From Alopecurus myosuroides (Eukaryota > Streptophyta > Magnoliopsida > Poales > Poaceae): a stretch of 64,000 nt of DNA. The DNA is taken from contig CM054062.1 in the NCBI GenBank assembly GCA_028641055.1, positions 170,631,715-170,695,714 of the forward strand, given 5' to 3'. The position numbers and the translations under genes are program-made. Positions 22,373 through 34,880 of this stretch are shown piece after piece; position 1 is the stretch's first letter, and every line of letters starts with the position of its first letter. The notes under the pieces were generated by a model. That model was not told the origin of the DNA. It made no database searches and saw only the letters and a list, made by a program, of their open reading frames with translations.

Positions 22373-25300
22373 TGTAACATCCCTGATTTTTGGAAAGTCC
22401 AAAAATCACTAAAAATTGAAACTTTTTGTTTTAATGTTATGCAAGTCACCAAAAACCAAATGAGATGCAAGAAACAAAAGAAAAACAATACATGTTCTAA
22501 TGTTTTGGAAATGAAAATCCAATATACCTCTATTCCATAAACCCTAAAACCCTCTCAAATGAATTTTTCTCACATAAAGAAAACCATTTTATCTTTAGCA
22601 AACTTTATTACATTAAAGTTTTCAATTCAAATATTACCTTCAAATTATTTTATGGCAACAACAATAAAAGATTTATAACCCTTAATGAAGTCCTAAGCCT
22701 CAAAAATGTTTGATGAGAATAAAATGTTTTAATAATAACTTTTAGTTGTTATTCCAAGTTTTAAACAGGAAGGGGTGAAAATGAAATGCATTGCTTTGAA
22801 AATAACATAACAAAAGGTTTTGAAAACAATATTATGACTTGTGGTTTTATTCTAAATTTTATTGATCAACAATAATAATTAATTGATATGAACTAATTAA
22901 ATAGCATAAAGTTACTATTTGTAAATCACTAAAATCTTAAATTTATAAAATATAAAAGTGATGTGAAATGACTTTCAAAAATAGTATTTGACATTGTTTA
23001 ATGTCTCTGAAATTTTATTTAATCAAAACCCCCATTTTTATTATTTTTCTATTTTAAAATGGTATTAAGTTCTATTAGTGAATTAATTATAATTTTCAAA
23101 ACATAAAAGATATGAAAACACTTTGAAATGGTTTTGGAAAGTAATATTTGATCATCATAAAGCTACTGAAATTTTAATTGACAAATATTTATATTTGTTA
23201 ATTTTCTAAATTAAAAACCACTTTAAGAAACTATTAGGGAATTATACAATATTCCAAATTCAAAAATAAAAACATGTTGAAAAGTTTACAAAAATGTTTC
23301 TAAGTGAAAGATATTATTTTTACAAAGAATTTGCAATTTGTTTGAGGTCTTTTGGACTTGTATATCAAAAGATATTAAAAAAAAGGAATAAAATGAAAAA
23401 GAAAACAGAATGATGACGTCATGCTGACATCACCTCGTCATCAAGCTCACGCCAATGATTTCGGCCGTTTCTTTCTGAATTCAAACCTATTGAATTCGTG
23501 CGTTTCTCTGCGAGATTAAACGTCTCGACCATCTCCCCTTAAATCCCACCCCCTGCTCTCCTTTTCCCCTCACCTCCCTCTGTAAATGGTGCCCCCAGGC
23601 CGATGTGATTGCTCGCCGGAGTTCGAAACCCTAGCCTCCACGGGTGAGATGCGCCGCCGTCGCTCGAGGTCCCCTGAGCCGCAACTGAGCATACCATCGC
23701 CTCCCCCTTGACTCGCAGACCTCCCCTGACCATTTTACCCGTCCGCAGGTGCACGAGGAGATGAGTATGATGTCACCGGAGTTGCCCGGTCACCGCCGCC
23801 TCGGGATCTTCTTCGCGTCTCCTCCTGGAGCCCCGAAAGACCCCCGGCAAGATCTCCATCGAGTTCGCCATGGAGTGGCGCACCCGATCGTGGTCTCCCC
23901 GAGCCCTGGAACACGCCAGAGCGCTGCATCACAATTTTGCCGAGCAGCCGCGCCGCCGCGCTGTCATTTCCGGCGAACCGCGCCGCCCGGTGAGCCCTCT
24001 CACCCCCGTGTTTTGTTTTAAGCCGTAGGATCTGGATCGTGAGGCCCCCGTTAGATCACTTAAACGAACAGGTATTCGCCAATCACAGCGCGCCACATCA
24101 GCGCCAGTCAGCCGCGCGCGGTTAGTCAATCTGTCGCTCAGCGCAGCTCGTAGCAGGCCCAAGCCCAATTCCTACCTACCACCCGCGCGACGGATAAGCC
24201 GTTTTCGGCCCACCCAGTCTCTGGAATTATTTCCGAATAGAAATAAAAAGTAGATTTTGCAGAAAAGCCCCTATAGACTAGAATCATCATATTTTTTTAA
24301 CCATAAGGCCAAATTTAGCAAACTTGGACTTTTTGGAATCAGAACAACAAGTAGAAACTTTTGGCTCAGCCCAAATCTAAATTTGACCATTTTAAATTTG
24401 TTCAAACTCAAATATGCTTGTTTGATGAAATTTGGCATAATTTAAATTCTACAAATCCAAAAATTGTAAATAAAATATATTTGGAAACCTTAGGGTGTGT
24501 ACTTTCATATCCTCTGTCCCAAAATAATAATTGAACAAATTAAAATTGAATTTAGAATTAAGTTGTCTATTTGAGTATTTTTGGCATAGATTAATTTCTA
24601 TAAATATTTTCAATATAGTACCTTTTGCAAAATTGTTCCATTTGACAACCTTGAACCAGAAACAACCTTGCCCAACCATTTTGGACATCCTTAGACCATG
24701 ACCATGTGTTTTGAACAAAACCTAACCTAGTGATCCATCCATGTCTTTATGAATTGTTTTCAACTGTTTTTCCTTGATGTTATGTCTAATTGGAGCCAAG
24801 CCAAGTCCTTAGAATGTGTCAATCACATATAGTACCAAATAGTGAAATTTAGTTTTCTATCTACTTCTCCACTCCCCTTTCATGCTTCAAGATTTCATCA
24901 AGTTGGGATTTGTGAGAACCATGAAGTGCAATGGAGGACTTAACCATCTAGAGATTTTCAATCTGAAGATAGAAGACCAATGAAGGACTTAGAAAATAAA
25001 ACAAACTTCAGAAGCATCTCCAAGAAGTGGAAGCACTTAGAAGAAAATCAGAGAAACTTCTAGAGGACTAACACCTTTTCTCTCTAAGTCTTTTTCCTTC
25101 CCTTTTCTATTCTTCTCCTTTCAACTTGGAGGCAACATGAAGAGCTACAAGGAAGATCAAAGAATAAGTTTTGAAGAGAAGACTTGGACTCCACAACTAG
25201 AAGCAACTCAAAGAAGTACAAGTTTATGAAGAAAATCAAGGAGAAGACATCTACCCCTCTCTTTCTATCTTCCTTCTTATTTTCATTCTCTTGACTTAGT

Positions 25301-27281
25301 GGTATTTTGTGCCCATCCCATACCCAAACCAATTAGTAAAGTAAAAGCCCAGAAGAATTTATCAAGACCAAGAGAAGAATCCATCCAAGGAACAAGACTA
25401 CAATAGAAGCATGAAGATGATTTTCAAGAAGGCAATCACATGAGGACTAGAAGCAATCCATACAAGTTTAAGAATAATAAGTTATTTTTGTCCAACCATT
25501 GACCCAAATGGAAAACCCAAGACTTAGTGATATTTTCCCTTTGATGATGAAGTTAGTAGACCTACCCTAACCACAATGGAAAATACTAACATAGTCACTC
25601 AAATATTTTTGAAGGTGAATATGACCAAGTGTTTGCATGTATTACTTTAGTTGAAGAAGTAATATGTTTATTCTTAGTGAACTCTTGGAACTTCCTCGAC
25701 AAGTATGGTTATAATAAAGTTAGATCACATCAAACTCAACCTAGCCCATCTCAAGTAAACCCTTGGAAATTACTTAACATATGAAACCAAGAAAGAATGA
25801 ATCTTATCAACTCAAACCTAGACCTTGTCCTAACCAACTTGGTTAAGCCCCTTTTGATATGTTAGTTGCTATGTATGTTTTCTACACTTGTATGATTGTT
25901 TGGTAGAATGTTTGTTTATTTTGTTATTGTGTTTTAAATGAATAGATTGTACGGAGAGCAACGATCTTTTGTGAAGAGAGTGTGATTTCTTCACCAACTT
26001 CAACAAGGCAAGTAACACACCATCAACTACCCATTATTTTCTATATGCATTAGTTGATTTTGAGTAGTATGCATGATAGGAAATTTTACTAAGTTATACT
26101 ATGCTATGCTATTATCCTAGTAGTGTGTAGCCATCCCTTTTACCTTGTTATTTTGATAGCCTTAGAATTTACTAGGTGCTATGCAATGTTACAAATTGTT
26201 TTACTAGATGTTGAGGAAAAATCCTAAGTATAACTAATGAATGAACCACCTGGGTGGAAGTGGTAAGATTGGGTTATGTTGAGTGTTTCCTCAGGGCCCT
26301 TATCTAAGGGTTATTCCACTTGAGGTTGTCACTTGCGGATGGCCACCCAGGAACAAAGAGATTACTATGTCCTTCTAAGTTTAGTAGCTTCCCGTGCAGC
26401 CTTTTGACATTATGGGCTCTGTCTTGATCAACTAAGTTGTGAGAGTTCAGCCCAGGCTTGACAAGCAGATGTAGCAAAATTATAGGTGGAACGGGTCTTG
26501 CTGGTGGGTTTGAATTCTTCTTCTGAAAGATCTCGTCTCAATTCTCTCCTTTCCATGATACACTCCGGGTGTATAGGATGTTTGGGCAAATTGAAGACAA
26601 AGGGTGAAAGTGCACAACCTCTGCAGAGTCAACAAACTAAGATCTTAGCCGTGTCCCCGGTTATGGACAACTATGAGCAGCTGGACAAGGATTGACGGAA
26701 GAATCTCATCACCAATTTCAATAAGTAAAATTTTGACCAAGTGAACAGTATTGTGGTGCTTGGATCTTAATCCAATGTTGCCACCCTTTGAAAAGAAAAG
26801 TTTGATTTACAAAAGTGATAGGAGAAAACTGGCTTTATGCAAAACTTAGCCAAAACTCCACTCAGCCAAATAAGCATGTAGTATTAGTCTTGCCAATTAT
26901 ATCCACCATAGTGTTACTTGCCAATACATTAAATTGTATTGACTCCCTTGTGGCTGCATATTCCATATTGCAGATATTTCTGAAGACGAGTGAGGATTTC
27001 GTTTAGGATCTCGAGACTATCGCCAACATGTTTTGCCTGTGGCACATGAAGAAGATGGGCTCAATGTTGTACTATGTTTTCCGCTGTATTTCTTTCTTTT
27101 CTGCTAGTCTTCTAAGACTATGCAAGTTGTAATCCTATTTTGTAAAGACTGGATCATGCGATGTAATAGAATTTGATGCATTTGCATGATATTTCATTTT
27201 GTACTGTGGTGCTAGCAATTGATCCAGGGACTAGCACAATAACACAGGTATTCCATCTTTATTAAAAGTTGGGATGCTACA
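22373..27281 (+). repeat. 5' LTR of the young LARD-like element
   Basis: 4909 bp, TGTAACATCCCTG...GGGATGCTACA. AT-rich, except for a GC-rich block at about 23400-24200 resembling a promoter and leader, preceded by paired TGACGTCA/TGACATCA sites (23414-23421 and 23425-23432). The short ORFs within it are repeated identically in the 3' LTR. Confidence 0.93.
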
Positions 27282-28544
27282 AAATGGTATCAGAGCCAGG
27301 TTGTCTGTAGTATTCGAGACCCTAAGTTTGGAAAAGACCCTAGGATTGAAAATTTCCATGTTCAAACTTACTAGAAACAAAACAATCATCTTAATCTTTC
27401 TCATATCCTCTCATCTACTATTCACCTTCAAAATTTTCTAGATGACCTACTTCTTGAATACCATCAAGGCAAGATTGTTGATGACCATACCAAGAAGTGC
27501 AAGAAGTATTTTCACCACATGAAGACCTACACTCAAGATTTTTGAAGAATTTGAAGAAAAACATAGACTTCACAACAATCAAGAACACCTCATGACATGG
27601 AGAGAAGAATTTGAAGAACTCAAGAAGATATAGATGAGACCACCAATCTAGTTACTTTGTTAGAACAAACCTTAACGTGTTAGTGTATTGATCATACCAA
27701 TGAGTGTGGTATGCCAATATTAGTCTGTTTTCTAAAAACCATGTTGTTTGGTGTGATGATTGTGTTGTTATATGTTTGTTATGTGTTGTTTGTAAGATGA
27801 GTTTCCTTGATCTGCTATGTTTGGATAAGAACCTTCCTTAGCTATCTTTCTAAATATCTACTCATCCCTACTAGACCAAATCCAACACCATACTCATTCA
27901 CCAACCATAGTGAGAACCATTTGGAATCATACAACCTTAACCATATTGATACACAAGCCATCCCATTTGAGGAATGCTAGCATCCAATTTCTTTCTTCTG
28001 TGTGAAGGAACAATCACATCCATGATCAATGCCAACTGCCTAATAAGGAGTATCAAGCCAATCAACAAGTGAAGAAAGACAAGTGAATCCCAAGTTACAT
28101 GAGCTATGAAGGTTTCAGAGCCAACTACACCAAGAGAAGAAGTAATGAAGAAAACACAACTACCCAGTTTGTGTTACATGAGAGTTTGTTTAGAAATAGC
28201 ATGAAGTTTGCCTTGAAGGATGACTACAAGAAAGAAGAATACTAAAGACATCAAAAGACCAAGTTGAGAGGAAACCAAAGACTTCTGATTGACCCAAAGA
28301 GTGACCCCTCAGTGTCAAAGGTAGTTCAACAAATCTATGTTGGTCTACAACTCTACCACGAAGGAAAGTTCTACTCAAGCAAATCTCAAATCAATCTACA
28401 CTCCAATCTAATGAATTAAGACTACCCACAAAAGTTTCTTTTAAGAGTGGTAGACCACCCAGTTGTTTTGGAATCCATTTACCCAAATCTTTCTTTCTAA
28501 CCTTCCCAAATCTCGGGACGAGATTTCTTTTAAGGGTGGTAGTC
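27282..28544 (+). other. Internal domain of the LARD-like element, non-coding
   Basis: 1263 bp with PBS at its left end and PPT at its right. Stops occur in all frames. A short Gag-like phrase (YHQGKIVDDHTKKCKK, about 27450-27510) may be a relic. It also holds the 'tctcgggacgagat' block next to the PPT that the Gypsy element at 48201 shares. Confidence 0.8.
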
Positions 28545-31500
28545 TGTAACATCCCTGATTTTTGGAAAGTCCAAAAATCACTAAAAATTGAAACTTTTTG
28601 TTTTAATGTTATGCAAGTCACCAAAAACCAAATGAGATGCAAGAAACAAAAGAAAAACAATACATGTTCTAATGTTTTGGAAATGAAAATCCAATATACC
28701 TCTATTCCATAAACCCTAAAACCCTCTCAAATGAATTTTTCTCACATAAAGAAAACCATTTTATCTTTAGCAAACTTTATTACATAAAAGTTTTCAATTC
28801 AAATATTACCTTCAAATTATTTTATGGCAACAACAATAAAAGATTTATAACCCTTAATGAAGTCCTAAGCCTCAAAAATGTTTGATGAGAATAAAATGTT
28901 TTAATAATAAATTTTAGTTGTTATTCCAAGTTTTAAACAGGAAGGGGTGAAAATGAAATGCATTGCTTTGAAAATAACATAACAAAAGGTTTTGAAAACA
29001 ATATTATGACTTGTGGTTTTATTCTAAATTTTATTGATCAACAATAATAATTAATTGATATGAACTAATTAAATAGCATAAAGTTACTATTTGTAAATCA
29101 CTAAAATCTTAAATTTATAAAATATAAAAGTGATGTGAAATGACTTTCAAAAATAGTATTTGACATTGTTTAATGTCTCTGAAATTTTATTTAATCAAAA
29201 CCCCCATTTTTATTATTTTTCTATTTTAAAATGGTATTAAGTTCTATTAGTGAATTAATTATAATTTTCAAAACATAAAAGATATGAAAACACTTTGAAA
29301 TGGTTTTGGAAAGTAATATTTGATCATCATAAAGCTACTGAAATTTTAATTGACAAATATTTATATTTGTTAATTTTCTAAATTAAAAACCACTTTAAGA
29401 AACTATTAGGGAATTATACAATATTCCAAATTCAAAAATAAAAACATGTTGAAAAGTTTACAAAAATGTTTCTAAGTGAAAGATATTATTTTTACAAAGA
29501 ATTTGCAATTTGTTTGAGGTCTTTTGGACTTGTATATCAAAAGATATTAAAAAAAGGAATAAAATGAAAAAGAAAACAGAATGATGACGTCATGCTGACA
29601 TCACCTCGTCATCAAGCTCACGCCAATGATTTCGGCCGTTTCTTTCTGAATTCAAACCTATTGAATTCGTGCGTTTCTCTGCGAGATTAAACGTCTCGAC
29701 CATCTCCCCTTAAATCCCACCCCCTGCTCTCCTTTTCCCCTCACCTCCCTCTGTAAATGGTGCCCCCAGGCCGATGTGATTGCTCGCCGGAGTTCGAAAC
29801 CCTAGCCTCCACGGGTGAGATGCGCCGCCGTCGCTCGAGGTCCCCTGAGCCGCAACTGAGCATACCATCGCCTCCCCCTTGACTCGCAGACCTCCCCTGA
29901 CCATTTTACCCGTCCGCAGGTGCACGAGGAGATGAGTATGATGTCACCGGAGTTGCCCGGTCACCGCCGCCTCGGGATCTTCTTCGCGTCTCCTCCTGGA
30001 GCCCCGAAAGACCCCGGCAAGATCTCCATCGAGTTCGCCATGGAGTGGCGCACCCGATCGTGGTCTCCCCGAGCCCTGGAACACGCCCAAATATAACATT
30101 GGGGCTAAGGGTCAAATTGGGAGCGCTGCATCACAATTTTGCCGAGCAGCCGCGCCGCCGCGCTGTCATTTCCGGCGAACCGCGCCGCCCGGTGAGCCCT
30201 CTCACCCCCGTGTTTTGTTTTAAGCCGTAGGATCTGGATCGTGAGGCCCCCGTTAGATCACTTAAACGAACAGGTATTCGCCAATCACAGCGCGCCACAT
30301 CAGCGCCAGTCAGCCGCGCGCGGTTAGTCAATCTGTCGCTCAGCGCAGCTCGTAGCAGGCCCAAGCCCAATTCCTACCTACCACCCGCGCGACGGATAAG
30401 CCGTTTTCGGCCCACCCAGTCTCTGGAATTATTTCCGAATAGAAATAAAAAGTAGATTTTGCAGAAAAGCCCCTATAGACTAGAATCATCATATCTTTTT
30501 AACCATAAGGCCAAATTTAGCAAACTTGGACTTTTTGGAATCAGAACAACAAGTAGAAACTTTTGGCTCAGCCCAAATCTAAATTTGACCATTTTAAATT
30601 TGTTCAAACTCAAATATGCTTGTTTGATGAAATTTGGCATAATTTAAATTCTACAAATCCAAAAATTGTAAATAAAATATATTTGGAAACCTTAGGGTGT
30701 GTACTTTCATATCCTCTGTCCCAAAATAATAATTGAACAAATTAAAATTGAATTTAGAATTAAGTTGTCTATTTGAGTATTTTTGGCATAGATTAATTTC
30801 TATAAATATTTTCAATATAGTACCTTTTGCAAAATTGTTCCATTTGACAACCTTGAACCAGAAACAACCTTGCCCAACCATTTTGGACATCCTTAGACCA
30901 TGACCATGTGTTTTGAACAAAACCTAACCTAGTGATCCATCCATGTCTTTATGAATTGTTTTCAACTGTTTTTCCTTGATGTTATGTCTAATTGGAGCCA
31001 AGCCAAGTCCTTAGAATGTGTCAATCACATATAGTACCAAATAGTGAAATTTAGTTTTCTATCTACTTCTCCACTCCCCTTTCATGCTTCAAGATTTCAT
31101 CAAGTTGGGATTTGTGAGAACCATGAAGTGCAATGGAGGACTTAACCATCTAGAGATTTTCAATCTGAAGATAGAAGACCAATGAAGGACTTAGAAAATA
31201 AAACAAACTTCAGAAGCATCTCCAAGAAGTGGAAGCACTTAGAAGAAAATCAGAGAAACTTCTAGAGGACTAACACCTTTTCTCTCTAAGTCTTTTTCCT
31301 TCCCTTTTCTATTCTTCTCCTTTCAACTTGGAGGCAACATGAAGAGCTACAAGGAAGATCAAAGAATAAGTTTTGAAGAGAAGACTTGGACTCCACAACT
31401 AGAAGCAACTCAAAGAAGTACAAGTTTATGAAGAAAATCAAGGAGAAGACATCTACCCCTCTCTTTCTATCTTCCTTATTATTTTCATTCTCTTGACTTA

Positions 31501-33483
31501 GTGGTATTTTGTGCCCATCCCATACCCAAACCAATTAGTAAAGTAAAAGCCCAGAAGAATTTATCAAGACCAAGAGAAGAATCCATCCAAGGAACAAGAC
31601 TACAATAGAAGCATGAAGATGATTTTCAAGAAGGCAATCACATGAGGACTAGAAGCAATCCATACAAGTTTAAGAATAATAAGTTATTTTTGTCCAACCA
31701 TTGACCCAAATGGAAAACCCAAGACTTAGTGATATTTTCCCTTTGATGATGAAGTTAGTAGACCTACCCTAACCACAATGGAAAATACTAACATAGTCAC
31801 TCAAATATTTTTGAAGGTGAATATGACCAAGTGTTTGCATGTATTACTTTAGTTGAAGAAGTAATATGTTTATTCTTAGTGAACTCTTGGAACTTCCTCG
31901 ACAAGTATGGTTATAATAAAGTTAGATCACATCAAACTCAACCTAGCCCATCTCAAGTAAACCCTTGGAAATTACTTAACATATGAAACCAAGAAAGAAT
32001 GAATCTTATCAACTCAAACCTAGACCTTGTCCTAACCAACTTGGTTAAGCCCCTTTTGATATGTTAGTTGCTATGTATGTTTTCTACACTTGTATGATTG
32101 TTTGGTAGAATGTTTGTTTATTTTGTTATTGTGTTTTAAATGAATAGATTGTACGGAGAGCAACGATCTTTTGTGAAGAGAGTGTGATTTCTTCACCAAC
32201 TTCAACAAGGCAAGTAACACACCATCAACTACCCATTATTTTCTATATGCATTAGTTGATTTTGAGTAGTATGCATGATAGGAAATTTTACTAAGTTATA
32301 CTATGCTATGCTATTATCCTAGTAGTGTGTAGCCATCCCTTTTACCTTGTTATTTTGATAGCCTTAGAATTTACTAGGTGCTATGCAATGTTACAAATTG
32401 TTTTACTAGATGTTGAGGAAAAATCCTAAGTATAACTAATGAATGAACCACCTGGGTGGAAGTGGTAAGATTGGGTTATGTTGAGTGTTTCCTCAGGGCC
32501 CTTATCTAAGGGTTATTCCACTTGAGGTTGTCACTTGCGGATGGCCACCCAGGAACAAAGAGATTACTATGTCCTTCTAAGTTTAGTAGCTTCCCGTGCA
32601 GCCTTTTGACATTATGGGCTCTGTCTTGATCAACTAAGTTGTGAGAGTTCAGCCCAGGCTTGACAAGCAGATGTAGCAAAATTATAGGTGGAACGGGTCT
32701 TGCTGGTGGGTTTGAATTCTTCTTCTGAAAGATCTCGTCTCAATTCTCTCCTTTCCATGATACACTCCGGGTGTATAGGATGTTTGGGCAAATTGAAGAC
32801 AAAGGGTGAAAGTGCACAACCTCTGCAGAGTCAACAAACTAAGATCTTAGCCGTGTCCCCGGTTATGGACAACTATGAGCAGCTGGACAAGGATTGACGG
32901 AAGAATCTCATCACCAATTTCAATAAGTAAAATTTTGACCAAGTGAACAGTATTGTGGTGCTTGGATCTTAATCCAATGTTGCCACCCTTTGAAAAGAAA
33001 AGTTTGATTTACAAAAGTGATAGGAGAAAACTGGCTTTATGCAAAACTTAGCCAAAACTCCACTCAGCCAAATAAGCATGTAGTATTAGTCTTGCCAATT
33101 ATATCCACCATAGTGTTACTTGCCAATACATTAAATTGTATTGACTCCCTTGTGGCTGCATATTCCATATTGCAGATATTTCTGAAGACGAGTGAGGATT
33201 TCGTTTAGGATCTCGAGACTATCGCCAACATGTTTTGCCTGTGGCACATGAAGAAGATGGGCTCAATGTTGTACTATGTTTTCCGCTGTATTTCTTTCTT
33301 TTCTGCTAGTCTTCTAAGACTATGCAAGTTGTAATCCTATTTTGTAAAGACTGGATCATGCGATGTAATAGAATTTGATGCATTTGCATGATATTTCATT
33401 TTGTACTGTGGTGCTAGCAATTGATCCAGGGACTAGCACAATAACACAGGTATTCCATCTTTATTAAAAGTTGGGATGCTACA
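28545..33483 (+). repeat. 3' LTR of the young LARD-like element
   Basis: 4939 bp. It carries a 34-bp stretch at about 30088-30121 that the 5' LTR replaces with AG; otherwise the two are almost identical. Confidence 0.93.
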
Positions 33484-34371
33484 GCAACAAAGCTTCTTGA
33501 TGATATGATGATAAATTATTCTGAAGGGCACACTGAGAGAGCTCCACCAGGTAAGAAGGTAAATTCTGTTGAAGAAACATCTTCCTCGAGTGATAGGCTT
33601 GATGCTAGTATGTCTATGATTTTTAATGGTAAAACTTATGTTGATCCAAACAATGTTCCTTTAGCCTCTTTGGTTGCTCAAGAAGAGCGTGTTTATGTGA
33701 ACTTCATTAAAAATAATAATTTCAAGAACAATGCTTATAGGAATAATTTTGGTAGCAACAATTATAGAACATATCCTTCTAATAATGGTAATGGTTATTC
33801 CAACTCTTATTGTAATTCCTACAACAACAATAGAAGTGTACCCTCTGATCTTGAAAACATGCTTAAGAATTTTATTAGTACACAAACTGCTTTTAATAAT
33901 TCTGTTGAGGAAAAGTTTGGCAACATTGATGTTCTTACTTCTAAAGTTGATAGCCTTTCTATTGATGTTGATCTTCTTAAAATAAAGGTTATGCCTCATG
34001 ATGATAAATAAAGCAAAACTTTGAATGCCATTCAAGTTAGAATTGATGAAAATATTAGGATGTTAGCTGAATTGCATGCTAGGTGGGAAACAGAAGATGA
34101 AATAGCTAGAAAGAATAATATAGCTAAAGTTTTCACTGTTACCACCACTAGTAAAACTGAAGCTTCTCATGCTAGTAAACCTTCTACTATTAATGTTAAA
34201 ATAATTGGTGTTGGCAATACCTCCACTTCTTCCGTTAAACGTTTAAAATTGCCTGAAACCACTGAAACTGTTTCTGATAAAATTGCTCTTTTTTTGAAAT
34301 ATGGGAAAACAATAGTCCCATTACATTTGATAAAAATTATCTTGATTTTGATGATCGTATATCTAAAGTAA
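33484..34371 (+). pseudogene. gag, C-terminal half (Athila-like), continued after the insertion
   Basis: The frame ATKLLDDMMINYSEGH continues the gag interrupted at 22372. It contains an Asn/Tyr-rich stretch (KNNNFKNNAYRNNFGSNN, about 33705-33765) and a heptad-like helical region (33840-34005). A stop at 34009-34011 and a frameshift near 34300 separate it from the protease. Confidence 0.8.
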
Positions 34372-34880
34372 TTGTGTTCCTACAGAAGCTTTCTAGTAGT
34401 CCTAATGCTAGTGCTATGAATATGGCTTTCACAAAACATATTACCAATGCTCTCATGCAAATTAGAAAATATGAATTAAAACGTGAAACCCCTATCCATA
34501 GGAAGTTTGATGATGGTTGGGAACCCATCATTAAAATGAAAGTGAATGATTTTGATTGTAATGTTTTATGTGATCCTTGTTCTAGTATCTCTGTTATGCC
34601 TAAGAAACTCTATGATATGCTTGATTTGCCACCTTTGGAACACTGTTATTTGGATGTTCATCTTGCTGATAATGCTAGGAAGAAACCTTTGGGAGAGTTG
34701 ATGATGTTCTAATTATGGTTAACAATAACCATGTCCACGTTGATTTTATTGTAATGAATATTGAATGCAATGCTTCTTGTCCTATTGTTTTGGGAAGACC
34801 TTTTCTTAGAAGTTAGTGTTGTTATTGATATGAAAGAGGGGAATATTAAATATCAATTCCCACTCAAAAAATGTATGTAA
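34372..34880 (+). pseudogene. Retropepsin-like protease remnant of the Athila-like element
   Basis: CNVLCDPCSSISVMPKKLYD near 34558-34617 matches the plant Gypsy aspartic protease site (CDxGAS-SVMPxxLYDML), with the expected Gly replaced by Cys at the active-site turn. After a frameshift near 34700, VLGRPFLR and the ID-x-K-EG block follow (34785-34850), closing the protease fold. No RT follows. Confidence 0.75.

Larger units (their letters stand above)
22373..33483 (+). mobile_element. Large-LTR, non-coding Gypsy element (LARD-like), very young; TSD GCAAC
   Basis: Two nearly identical LTRs (22373-27281 and 28545-33483) flank only 1263 bp of internal DNA. GCAAC flanks the element (22368-22372 and 33484-33488). 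The PBS TGGTATCAGAGCC (initiator Met tRNA) is at 27285-27297 and the PPT AAGGGTGGTAGTC at 28532-28544. The internal region has no gag or pol frame. Long LTRs with a non-coding core are the mark of large retrotransposon derivatives; the Triticeae family Sukkula has comparable LTRs, but I cannot confirm that identity. By eye the LTRs differ at four substitutions, two homopolymer indels and one 32-bp net indel. Confidence 0.93.

Noticed and set aside
23539..24168. Several 60-90 aa ORFs, repeated identically at 29710-30370
   Set aside because: They lie in the GC-rich leader block of the two LTRs. The repetition reflects LTR identity, not protein conservation.
26486..27006. 69- and 63-aa ORFs repeated at 32688-33208
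   Set aside because: Same reason: both copies are LTR sequence of one young element, and no domain is recognisable.
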